Source: Bacillota bacterium (GTDB taxonomy: Bacteria > Bacillota > Clostridia > Oscillospirales > Oscillospiraceae). From it: 7,855 bases of DNA. Location of the stretch: NCBI GenBank assembly GCA_023406225.1, contig JAEXWS010000037.1, positions 1 to 7,855 on the forward strand, in the 5' to 3' direction. The position numbers and the translations under genes are program-made. This document shows, piece by piece, positions 1 through 5,382 of the stretch. Numbering within the stretch: position 1 is the first letter of the stretch; every line of letters begins with the position of its first letter. Below the pieces are notes generated by a model. It did no database searches and was not told the origin of the DNA. It saw only the letters and a list, made by a program, of their open reading frames with translations.

Positions 1-2
1 AT

Positions 3-293
3 CATGTGGAGACTGAGATCGTGGGCACGGAGGGCACCATCCGCATCTCCACCGTCCCGGAGAAGAACCAGGCCATGGTGTATAACGCCAACGGCGTGTG
101 CACCGAGTGCGTGGGCTCCTTCCCCGAGCGGTTCGAGGATGCCTACCTCACGGAGATGCAGGAGTTCGTGGACTGCGTGCTCTCCGGCCGGAAGCCGGGC
201 GTCAGCGTTTACGACGGCACCAAGTCCACCGCCATCGGCTACGCCACCACCGAGGCCTGGAAGACCGGAAACATCGTCAAGATCGGGATGTAA
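3..293 (+). CDS. Gfo/Idh/MocA-family oxidoreductase, C-terminal part (5' end outside window)
   Basis: The reading frame is already open at the left edge (first complete codon at 3) and ends with TAA at 291-293, so about 96 C-terminal residues are visible. They contain VGTEGTIRIS near the start, then a stretch resembling EAYLTEMQEFVDCVLSGRKP (here EDAYLTEMQEFVDCVL), then DGTKSTAIGYATTEAWKTGN. This is the usual ending of NAD(P)-dependent sugar or inositol dehydrogenases of the Gfo/Idh/MocA family: the last strands of the beta-sheet substrate domain and the closing helix. The N-terminal Rossmann domain and catalytic EKP lysine region lie outside the window, so the substrate cannot be named; an IolG-like inositol 2-dehydrogenase is one option. 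The GTG at 6-8 could be mistaken for a start, but the protein begins mid-domain there. It converges on ortB with the structured element at 310-433 between them. Family confidence is good, substrate unknown. Confidence 0.85.
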   Translation, partial: HVETEIVGTEGTIRISTVPEKNQAMVYNANGVCTECVGSFPERFEDAYLTEMQEFVDCVLSGRKPGVSVYDGTKSTAIGYATTEAWKTGNIVKIGM

Positions 294-309
294 GCCCCAT
301 CGAAGCAAT

Positions 310-433
310 AAAAGCCCCTGTCGCTGGGGAAACGGCCGCCTATGGCGGCCGTTTCCATGGCGGTCCGCTCTCCCCAGGGAAGAACGGATCGCCACGCCGG
401 TCCGCGGACCGGTCCTCAGTGACAGGGGCTTTT
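310..433. terminator. Structured bidirectional terminator-like element with cloverleaf fold
   Basis: The element lies between the convergent oxidoreductase (+) and ortB (-). The outer arms 310-327 and 416-433 pair over 18 bp (16 Watson-Crick, two G-U); the outermost 13 bp are perfect (aaaagcccctgtc with gacaggggctttt). Each strand ends in a short T run, which fits termination in both directions. Inside are three hairpins in a row: 328-340 with 344-356 (13 bp perfect, loop tat), 358-367 with 385-394 (one G-U) and the 16-bp palindrome 397-412. Only 1-3 bases separate the arms, giving a compact four-way junction. A plain terminator does not need the extra arms, so a mobile or RNA element is an alternative (see findings). 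Confidence 0.6.
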
Positions 434-453
434 GGTCATTTTCCAGGCGGGCC

Positions 454-1875
454 TCAGCCCTCCACCTTCACGCCGTGTTTGGCCAGCTCTTCCACCACGA
501 AATCGCGGCCGGCCTTGGTGTCGTCCATGATGAACCGGACATCCGCCTCCGTGGCGGAGGTCATGCCGTAGTTCTTCACGCAGTTTTTGACATAGGAGCG
601 GCGGTAGTCGTTCATATCGTGCTCCCGGGCCTTGATCTGGCCGGGATGCTCCGGCAGGATGATGTTCTTGCCGGGAACGTCGTTGTCCGGGTCGCCGAAG
701 AAGATCTCCACGCCGTTTTCCCGGGCGAAGCTGAGCTGGGCCATGGGGTGCTTGCCCGCGCCGGTGTATTCCGTCTCCTGGACCACGATGACCTGGTCCT
801 GGTCCATATCCTGGGCCATGGCGAAGGCGGCGGTGAGGGAGGTGTTGCCCGCAGGGCCGCGCTCATAGCCCTCCAGGGAGGCCAGCGCCTCGGTGATGTA
901 GAAGGTCTCGCCCTGCTTCACCGTCACGAAGCGGTCCATGTGCCGCAGCATCCGGGCGGCGTTCCGGGGGCAGTCGGAGCGGTCCGGCCAGGTCATGAAG
1001 GGCATGCCGAAGCCGGTGTGGCCGGTGGTGAAGGACTTGCGGTTGAAATCCTTATCCGAGGCCATGTGCAGGCCCGTGAGGTCGATGGACGCGCCCACCA
1101 CGGGGGCGCTGCAGCCCGCCTTCCGGACGCCCCGGGAGGTGCCGGTGACGTTGCCGCCGCCCGCGTTGGTGCAAACCACCACGTCCGGGTCCCGTCCGGC
1201 CTTCTCCCGGCACTGCTCCACCAGCTCATAGCCCAGGGTCTCCACGCCGGCGATGCCGAAGGGGGTGTACAGCGAGCAGTTGAAATAGCCGGTCTCCTCC
1301 AGCAGCTTCAGGAAGGTATAGAACAGCTCGGGCCCGACGGTCAACTGGACCACCTCGGCGCCGTAAGCCTCGCAGATGCGCTGCTTTTCCAGGATCTCCG
1401 GCTGGCCGACCATGCGGCTGTCGTAGCACTCCTGGACCACGATGCACTTCAGGCCGTACATGGCGGCCTGGGCGGCCACGGCGGCGCCGTAGTTTCCGGA
1501 GGTGGCGCACATGACGCCCTTATAGCCCATCTTCTTCGCCTGATAAACGGAAATGGACGCCCGGCGGGCCTTGAAGCTGCCGGAGGCGTTGCAGGCCTCG
1601 TCCTTCAGGAAAATGCGGGCGCCCTTGCCGGGGGCCGCGTACTTGCGGGCCAGTTTGGTGAGGTTGCGCAGCTCGATGAGGGGCGTGTTGCCCACCGCGT
1701 GGTCCAGCTGGATCTTGCGCATCTCCTCCATGGAGTATCCGGCCTCGCGCATCATCTTGTCATAGTCGAAGCCGATGCCGGGCAGCTCGAAATCGTTGTA
1801 ATCGATGCCCATGGCGGCCTGCATGATCTCATTTTTCCGGGCGGTCACGCCGGCGTAAGACATATCCTTCGCCAT
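454..1875 (-). CDS. ortB: 2-amino-4-oxopentanoate thiolase, PLP-dependent subunit OrtB
   Basis: This 473-residue protein is the catalytic, PLP-binding subunit of the thiolase that splits 2-amino-4-oxopentanoate with CoA into alanine and acetyl-CoA, the last step of oxidative ornithine fermentation. It has the fold-type II (threonine synthase/cysteine synthase-like) layout: NTPLIEL at 63-69, the probable Schiff-base lysine Lys102 in ASGSFKARRAS, SGNYG at 126-130 and the phosphate-binding glycine loop NAGGGNVTGTS near 237-247. Length and the long N-terminal extension before the PLP domain match OrtB rather than threonine synthase. The identification rests mainly on the gene next door, which encodes the small OrtA partner. 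The ATG at 1873-1875 overlaps the ortA stop by one base (TAATG), and a GGAGG at 1885-1889 sits inside the ortA 3' end, so translation is probably coupled. No key residue appears to be missing. Confidence 0.92.
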   Translation of the reverse strand: MAKDMSYAGVTARKNEIMQAAMGIDYNDFELPGIGFDYDKMMREAGYSMEEMRKIQLDHAVGNTPLIELRNLTKLARKYAAPGKGARIFLKDEACNASGSFKARRASISVYQAKKMGYKGVMCATSGNYGAAVAAQAAMYGLKCIVVQECYDSRMVGQPEILEKQRICEAYGAEVVQLTVGPELFYTFLKLLEETGYFNCSLYTPFGIAGVETLGYELVEQCREKAGRDPDVVVCTNAGGGNVTGTSRGVRKAGCSAPVVGASIDLTGLHMASDKDFNRKSFTTGHTGFGMPFMTWPDRSDCPRNAARMLRHMDRFVTVKQGETFYITEALASLEGYERGPAGNTSLTAAFAMAQDMDQDQVIVVQETEYTGAGKHPMAQLSFARENGVEIFFGDPDNDVPGKNIILPEHPGQIKAREHDMNDYRRSYVKNCVKNYGMTSATEADVRFIMDDTKAGRDFVVEELAKHGVKVEG

Positions 1876-2180
1876 TATTCCTCACCTCCGAAAGCCAATT
1901 CCCGCAGCTGGTGCTGGATCTGGACCAGCTCCGGCACGAAACTGCCGTACGTATGGGTGTAGCTGGGGTTGACCGCGCACAGCGTGCCGGTCTCATGGCG
2001 GCCGATGGCGGTGACCACCTCCACCTGCTCCCCGATCTCCGCGTCCTGCTGGGCAAAGCCCTTCACCCACATCATCAGGTCGCACTTCTGGGTGTCCTCG
2101 GGTACCTGAGGGGCGCGGCTGCCGGCGGGCAGGACCACGTTGGAGATCTGTACCCAATCTCCTTTTTTCGCGGATTTCAT
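1875..2180 (-). CDS. ortA: 2-amino-4-oxopentanoate thiolase, small subunit OrtA
   Basis: This 101-residue cytoplasmic protein is the small subunit that pairs with OrtB. It starts MKSAKKGDWVQISNVVL and carries APQVPEDT (24-30), MWVKGF (37-42), the EIGEQVEVVTAIGR segment (49-61) and the diagnostic NPSYTHTYGSFVPEL (71-85), followed by QLRELAFGGE. I recognise this pattern as the OrtA family, whose members are about 100 residues long. The ATG at 2178-2180 is chosen because an AGGAGG lies at 2191-2196 (spacing 10 nt) and the family begins at this point. The frame is open further upstream to 2360, but that extension would run through the intercistronic hairpin and into nhaC and encodes arginine/serine-rich sequence without family resemblance. 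The gene is 88 bp downstream of nhaC and overlaps ortB by one base. Confidence 0.92.
   Translation of the reverse strand: MKSAKKGDWVQISNVVLPAGSRAPQVPEDTQKCDLMMWVKGFAQQDAEIGEQVEVVTAIGRHETGTLCAVNPSYTHTYGSFVPELVQIQHQLRELAFGGEE
1885..1889 (-). promoter_or_regulatory. Ribosome binding site of ortB inside ortA
   Basis: The minus strand reads GGAGG here, nine bases before the ortB ATG and within the last codons of ortA. Together with the TAATG stop/start overlap it fixes the ortB start and implies translational coupling, which suits a 1:1 heteromeric enzyme. Confidence 0.75.
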
Positions 2181-2222
2181 GCGCAAGATGCCTCCTGTTT
2201 TAAATTTTTCATCAGGGAGAGC

Positions 2223-2250
2223 GCGGGGCGGACGGGACCGCCCGCCCCGC
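2223..2250 (-). other. GC-rich intercistronic hairpin between nhaC and ortA
   Basis: A perfect 9-bp stem (2223-2231 with 2242-2250, gcggggcgg with ccgccccgc) with a 10-nt loop, in the 88-bp gap between nhaC and ortA. On the transcribed strand it is preceded by a CT repeat (2251-2260) and is not followed by a T run, so it is a poor intrinsic terminator. It more likely blocks 3' decay of the nhaC message or sets the ratio of transporter to enzyme. Function is inferred from position only. Confidence 0.5.
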
Positions 2251-2268
2251 AGAGAGAGAGCGTATCTT

Positions 2269-3702
2269 TTACTTGCCCGCGGCCTTGGCCAGCTTCTCGC
2301 GGCCGTCGTTGCGGCCGATGCCCAGGAAGATGGACGCGAACATGACCACCAGCAGCACATAGCCGTAGATGACGAAGGGCGTCACCTGGATGGCGGCCAG
2401 AGGCGCGTCGGTCCCGGCGGCGAAGCCGATGGTATAGATGACGGCGGGAGACCAGGGCACCGCATAGCACAGCGTGTTGGACTGGGCGTCCAGCAGGTTC
2501 GCGGCGCGGTAGCCGGTGAAGCCGTACTTCTCGGACAGGGGCTTTGCGAAGGACGCGCCCACGGCCAGGATGGCGGGGGCGTTCAGGCCCATGATGGAGG
2601 AGAGGACGATGACCATCAGGGAGATCACGACCTCGGCGCCGCGGGCGGTCTTGGCCACCTTGCCCAGGGCGCTGAGCAGCTTCACGTCGCCGCCGCCGGC
2701 CCGCATGATGGCGATGGAGCCGAACAGCAGCAGCGCCAGGATGCACACCTGCAGCATGCTGGAAAGGCCGGTCTGGATGATGCCGTCCACCGTGCGGTCC
2801 AGGCCCTCGCCGTGCACGGCGATCAGGGCGGCCCGGGCGGGCTCGGCCACATCCACCTGGAGGAAATCGAACTGCTTCGTCACAACGCCGATGAATCCGG
2901 CGGCCACGGAGCCGATGGTGGTGGCGATGATGATATCGCCGGTCTTGACGGCCACGATGATGGTGACCACGACGGCCAGCAGCATGAAGAAGGCCAGGGG
3001 ATCGTAGCTGTACGCCGTGCCCGCTACCACGCCGCTGCTATCCAGGGTCAATCCCAGGACGATGGTGATGACGATGGTGACGCAGGCGGCCACGGCCGCG
3101 TACTTCAAACGGGAGCGGACCACGCCCGGCACGTCCACGCCCTGGGAGGTGGCGGAGCAGATGGTGGTGTCGGACACGGGCGCCAGGTTGTCGCCGAAGG
3201 CCGCGCCGGAGATGATGATGCCGGCCAGCAGCGCGGGATGGCAGCCCAGGGCCACGCCGGCGGGATACAGCACGCCCATGGCGGCGGCGATGGTGCCGAA
3301 GCCGGTGCCGGAGGCGGTGGCGAACAGGGCGGAGGCGGCGAAGGTGATCACGGTGAACACGGTGGGACCCACGCCGAAGCCCGCGGCCAGGCCCGCGATG
3401 GCGGCGGCCAGGCCGGAGGTGCGGAGGATGCGGGAGAACACGCCCGCGAACAGCCAGCACACCACAGGCACGATGGCCTCCTTGCTGGCCATGCCGCTGA
3501 TGATGACATCCGCGTAGTGCTTTTTATCCTTCGTGAAGAAGAACGTGACGATCAGCGCCAGGAACGCCGGGAGCCACAGCGCGCCGTCGGAGATGGAGCC
3601 CCAGAAGAACGTGGTCAGAACGATCAGCACCAGAAAAATGATGAATGGCAGAAACGACATCCATTCACCGCCGTAGAATTGCAGCTTCTTTTTTTCTTCC
3701 AT
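2269..3702 (-). CDS. nhaC: NhaC-family (Na+/H+ antiporter-type) membrane transporter
   Basis: A 477-residue integral membrane protein with about eleven or twelve hydrophobic segments, beginning at 17-34 and 42-57 and ending with 441-462. The family signature is clear: ASALFATASGTGFGTIAAAMG (123-143), with its small-residue-rich helix, and GDNLAPVSDTT at 170-180, the charged half-helix motif of NhaC/ion-transporter superfamily proteins. NhaC proteins exchange Na+ for H+, and some relatives carry malate/lactate or amino acids with Na+ or H+. NhaC-type genes occur in the ornithine-fermentation clusters of clostridia, so an amino-acid-linked role is plausible here. The start ATG (3700-3702) has GGAGGG at 3711-3716, spacing 8 nt. 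It is first in the operon with ortA and ortB. Family certain, transported solute uncertain; the symbol denotes the family. Confidence 0.88.
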   Translation of the reverse strand: MEEKKKLQFYGGEWMSFLPFIIFLVLIVLTTFFWGSISDGALWLPAFLALIVTFFFTKDKKHYADVIISGMASKEAIVPVVCWLFAGVFSRILRTSGLAAAIAGLAAGFGVGPTVFTVITFAASALFATASGTGFGTIAAAMGVLYPAGVALGCHPALLAGIIISGAAFGDNLAPVSDTTICSATSQGVDVPGVVRSRLKYAAVAACVTIVITIVLGLTLDSSGVVAGTAYSYDPLAFFMLLAVVVTIIVAVKTGDIIIATTIGSVAAGFIGVVTKQFDFLQVDVAEPARAALIAVHGEGLDRTVDGIIQTGLSSMLQVCILALLLFGSIAIMRAGGGDVKLLSALGKVAKTARGAEVVISLMVIVLSSIMGLNAPAILAVGASFAKPLSEKYGFTGYRAANLLDAQSNTLCYAVPWSPAVIYTIGFAAGTDAPLAAIQVTPFVIYGYVLLVVMFASIFLGIGRNDGREKLAKAAGK

Positions 3703-3710
3703 ACGATTTT

Positions 3711-3716
3711 CCCTCC
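3711..3716 (-). promoter_or_regulatory. Ribosome binding site of nhaC
   Basis: The minus strand reads GGAGGG eight bases before the nhaC ATG, which supports the chosen start. Confidence 0.7.
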
Positions 3717-3738
3717 TATGTTTGCTGTCTGTATTCGC

Positions 3739-3754
3739 AAAGCGTCGCCGCTTT
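3739..3754 (-). other. GNRA-capped hairpin in the nhaC leader
   Basis: On the transcribed (minus) strand the RNA reads AAAGCG-GCGA-CGCUUU: a perfect 6-bp stem closed by a GCGA tetraloop of the stable GNRA class. It lies 37 nt upstream of the nhaC start inside the predicted 130-nt 5' UTR. It may be a leader structure, but I recognise no known riboswitch class. Confidence 0.35.
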
Positions 3755-3772
3755 ATGCGTCATGTCATCCCG

Positions 3773-3820
3773 TCGTGCGCGGTATTGCACGCATTGTGCG
3801 ATATCACGTTCAATCGTGCG
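3773..3820. repeat. Three phased direct repeats (TYGTGCG) in the nhaC leader
   Basis: Plus-strand copies are tcgtgcg (3773-3779), ttgtgcg (3794-3800) and tcgtgcg (3814-3820). Their starts are 21 and 20 bp apart, two helical turns, so all three face the same side of the helix. An inverted GCACGC occurs between the first two (3787-3792). They lie between the predicted nhaC promoter and its start codon and look like protein-binding sites; no binder can be named from the sequence. Confidence 0.5.
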
Positions 3821-3838
3821 TTATATTTTACAGGGCTG

Positions 3839-3867
3839 ATTGTAGCAGACTCTCCACGGAATTACAA
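3839..3867 (-). promoter_or_regulatory. Predicted sigma-70-type promoter of nhaC-ortA-ortB
   Basis: On the minus strand TTGTAA (3862-3867, 4/6 to consensus) and TACAAT (3839-3844, 5/6) are separated by exactly 17 bp. Transcription would begin near 3832, giving a 5' UTR of about 130 nt. A 5-bp dyad, acgga (3856-3860) with tccgt (3873-3877), spans the -35 box. This is the best-spaced promoter seen in the AT-rich divergent region. Confidence 0.55.
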
Positions 3868-3987
3868 TAGACTCCGTAAATTTCTAATAAAATTCCATCG
3901 TTTTTTCGCATTGGTTGTGCAGTATGCATAACTTCCATTCTTTTTTGCTCCATAAATTTTTTTCTGCCGTGGAGATCCGCCCAAAGT

Positions 3988-4020
3988 TTTTCCGAAAATA
4001 GGTGTACTTCTTTTGGAAAA
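3988..4020. promoter_or_regulatory. Dyad operator candidate upstream of the XRE-cupin gene
   Basis: Ttttccgaaa (3988-3997) and ttttggaaaa (4011-4020) are inverted repeats matching at 9 of 10 positions, with half-site centres 23 bp apart. The right arm directly abuts the candidate -10 (TATGAT, 4021-4026) of the regulator gene, the position expected for an autoregulatory operator. AT-rich runs make chance symmetry more likely, so confidence is moderate. Confidence 0.4.
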
Positions 4021-4073
4021 TATGATATCTTGAAATCATCAACCGCCTGGGGGCGGAGCGAAGAAGGGACCGC

Positions 4074-4625
4074 ATGGACAACACGAAACTGAACATCGGC
4101 GCCGTGATCCGCGCCGAACGGCAGCGGCAGGGCATCAGTCTGGACGAGGCGTCCCGCAAAACGGGCGTTTCCAAGGCGATGCTGGGCCAGATCGAACGGG
4201 ATGAATCCAGCCCCACCCTCTCCACAGTCTGGAAGATCTCCGCCGGACTGCACATCCCCATGGCCACGCTGCTGGCCCAGAACAAGCACGCGGATTATAA
4301 GGTCACCAAGCTGGCGGACGTGGAACCGGTGGAAGAGCTGGGCTCCCGCATCCGGGTGTACAACCTCTTCCCCTTCGACCCGGTGGCCGCGTTCGACTAT
4401 TTGTACATCGAGATCGACCCCCACACCTATTATCCCTCCACCGGCCACCCCAACGCCATCGAGGAATACGTGGTGGTGACCTCCGGCAAGCTGGACCTGC
4501 ATGTGGCGGGCAAGGTCTATCCCATGGAGGCGGGAGATTCCATCACCTTCGCCGGGAACGAGGAGCACGGCTATGAAAACAGCTCCGACGAGCGGGTGGT
4601 CTATCAGACCATGATGCGCTATTGA
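4074..4625 (+). CDS. XRE-family transcriptional regulator with C-terminal cupin sensor domain
   Basis: A 183-residue DNA-binding protein. Residues 8-66 form an XRE/Cro-type helix-turn-helix (IGAVIRAERQRQGISLDEASRKTGVSKAMLGQIERDESSPTLSTVWKISAGL). Residues about 109-180 form a small cupin barrel (GHPNAIEEYVVVTSGKLDL, MEAGDSITFAGNEEHGY), with His124, Glu130/Glu131 and His165 at positions that commonly hold metal or ligand. Proteins of this architecture usually sense a small molecule through the cupin and control adjacent transport or catabolic genes. Here the neighbour is the divergent nhaC-ortA-ortB operon, with 371 bp of regulatory DNA between, so that operon is the likely target. The start ATG at 4074 has only a modest AAGGGA (4064-4069) before it. 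Nothing indicates the ligand; an amino acid or keto acid would fit the context. Confidence 0.9.
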   Translation: MDNTKLNIGAVIRAERQRQGISLDEASRKTGVSKAMLGQIERDESSPTLSTVWKISAGLHIPMATLLAQNKHADYKVTKLADVEPVEELGSRIRVYNLFPFDPVAAFDYLYIEIDPHTYYPSTGHPNAIEEYVVVTSGKLDLHVAGKVYPMEAGDSITFAGNEEHGYENSSDERVVYQTMMRY

Positions 4626-4633
4626 TAAAATAA

Positions 4634-4671
4634 AACAGGGACGGCGCGGCCTCTGCCGCGCCGTCCCTGTT
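4634..4671. terminator. Bidirectional intrinsic terminator between regulator and racemase genes
   Basis: A perfect 17-bp GC-rich stem (4634-4650 with 4655-4671) with a ctct tetraloop, placed between two convergent stop codons (TGA 4623-4625 and TAA 4675-4677). On the minus strand the stem is followed by TTTTATTTTA, a good U tract; on the plus strand only by a weak cctttat. It therefore ends the racemase operon efficiently and the regulator message at least partly. Confidence 0.85.
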
Positions 4672-4674
4672 CCT

Positions 4675-5382
4675 TTATCCGCCCTTCACCCGGTATCCGC
4701 AAAAGCGGATGGCGGCCTTGGCCAGCTCCGCCGTGGGGTCCACGAACGCCTGGGGCAGGGCCAGTCCCTCCGCCGCGATGGGCAGCTCCGTGCAGCCCAG
4801 GATGAAATAGTCCGCGCCGGCCGCCGCCATATGGGCCAGCACCGCCTCCATCAGCGGCCGGACCTCCTCCAGGGGCCGCCCGCCCTTGACGCCGTCATAG
4901 ATCACGGTCATCAGATCGTCCCGGTCCGCCTCCTCCGGCAACAGGAAGGGCACCCCCTCCGCCGCCAGCGCCTCGGCGTACACGCCGGAGGCCAGGGTCC
5001 CCCGGGTGGCCAGGACCCCCGCCGTCCTGCCGGGATACCGCGCCGCGCAGGCCTTCGCCGTGGCCTCCAGCATGCTGAGGAACGGCGTTTTCGTCAGGGG
5101 CTGCAAACGGGGCAGGAAATAGTGGGCGGTGTTGCAGGGCATAACGATGCAGTCCGCGCCGCAGCGCTCCAGGCTCCGCAGCGCCGCCGTCATCTCCTCC
5201 ACCGGGTCCGGCCCGCCGGAGAGGATGGCCGCCGTCCGGTCCGGGATGGCGGGGTCGTTGTCGATGAAGATGCGGATGTGGTCGTTGTCGCAGCCCGCCT
5301 CCGTGAGGGAGACGATCTTGCGGAACAAGTCGGCGGTGGCCAGCGGCCCCATGCCGCCCAAGATGCCGATGGATCGTTTCAT
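4675..5382 (-). CDS. Aspartate/glutamate-type amino-acid racemase (PLP-independent)
   Basis: A 235-residue cytoplasmic enzyme of the Asp/Glu racemase superfamily, which interconverts L- and D-amino acids by a two-cysteine acid/base mechanism without a cofactor. The N-terminus KRSIGILGGMGPLATADLF is typical. Catalytic cysteines are Cys83 in MPCNTAH and Cys197 in LGCTELP, and FIDNDPAIPDRT (39-50) is the substrate-binding loop usual for aspartate racemases and the broad-specificity YgeA group. The ATG at 5380-5382 was chosen over the longer open frame reaching 5928 because it overlaps the TGA of the upstream peptidase gene (ATGA) and has AGGAG at 5388-5392 with 5-nt spacing. Both active-site cysteines are present, so the enzyme should be functional. 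Whether it acts on Asp, Glu or other amino acids cannot be decided from sequence. Confidence 0.9.
   Translation of the reverse strand: MKRSIGILGGMGPLATADLFRKIVSLTEAGCDNDHIRIFIDNDPAIPDRTAAILSGGPDPVEEMTAALRSLERCGADCIVMPCNTAHYFLPRLQPLTKTPFLSMLEATAKACAARYPGRTAGVLATRGTLASGVYAEALAAEGVPFLLPEEADRDDLMTVIYDGVKGGRPLEEVRPLMEAVLAHMAAAGADYFILGCTELPIAAEGLALPQAFVDPTAELAKAAIRFCGYRVKGG

Larger units (their letters stand above)
3703..4073. promoter_or_regulatory. AT-rich divergent intergenic region between nhaC and the XRE-cupin gene
   Basis: This 371-bp stretch contains no credible gene. Its AT content is clearly higher than that of the flanking coding DNA, especially from 3880 to 4035. It holds the nhaC promoter and leader (3703-3867), the phased repeats (3773-3820), a 10-bp-arm dyad (3988-4020) next to a TATGAT at 4021-4026 that could be the -10 of the regulator gene, and a small ccgcc/ggcgg hairpin (4043-4056) just before its ribosome binding site. 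No good -35 for the plus-strand promoter is visible. Confidence 0.6.

Noticed and set aside
454..1875. Threonine synthase or cysteine synthase identity for the PLP enzyme
   Set aside because: The fold is shared, but the N-terminal extension, the length and above all the adjacent ortA subunit point to OrtB.
4..1962. A 652-codon open frame on the plus strand covering the region opposite ortB
   Set aside because: It is out of frame with the real oxidoreductase end, runs antisense to a clear ortB, and has the low-complexity His/Gly/Ala/Leu-rich composition expected opposite a GC-rich gene.
1875..2360. A 161-codon version of ortA starting at 2360
   Set aside because: The extra N-terminus overlaps nhaC and the intercistronic hairpin, lacks family similarity, and a good AGGAGG supports the start at 2180.
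2140..3870. A 576-codon open frame on the plus strand opposite nhaC
   Set aside because: It is dominated by His, Gly, Asp and Ala with no domain pattern, and mirrors the codon bias of the antisense nhaC gene.
3703..4073. Known riboswitch or small gene in the divergent region
   Set aside because: No recognised aptamer pattern or credible coding frame with ribosome binding site; only short hairpins and repeats were seen.
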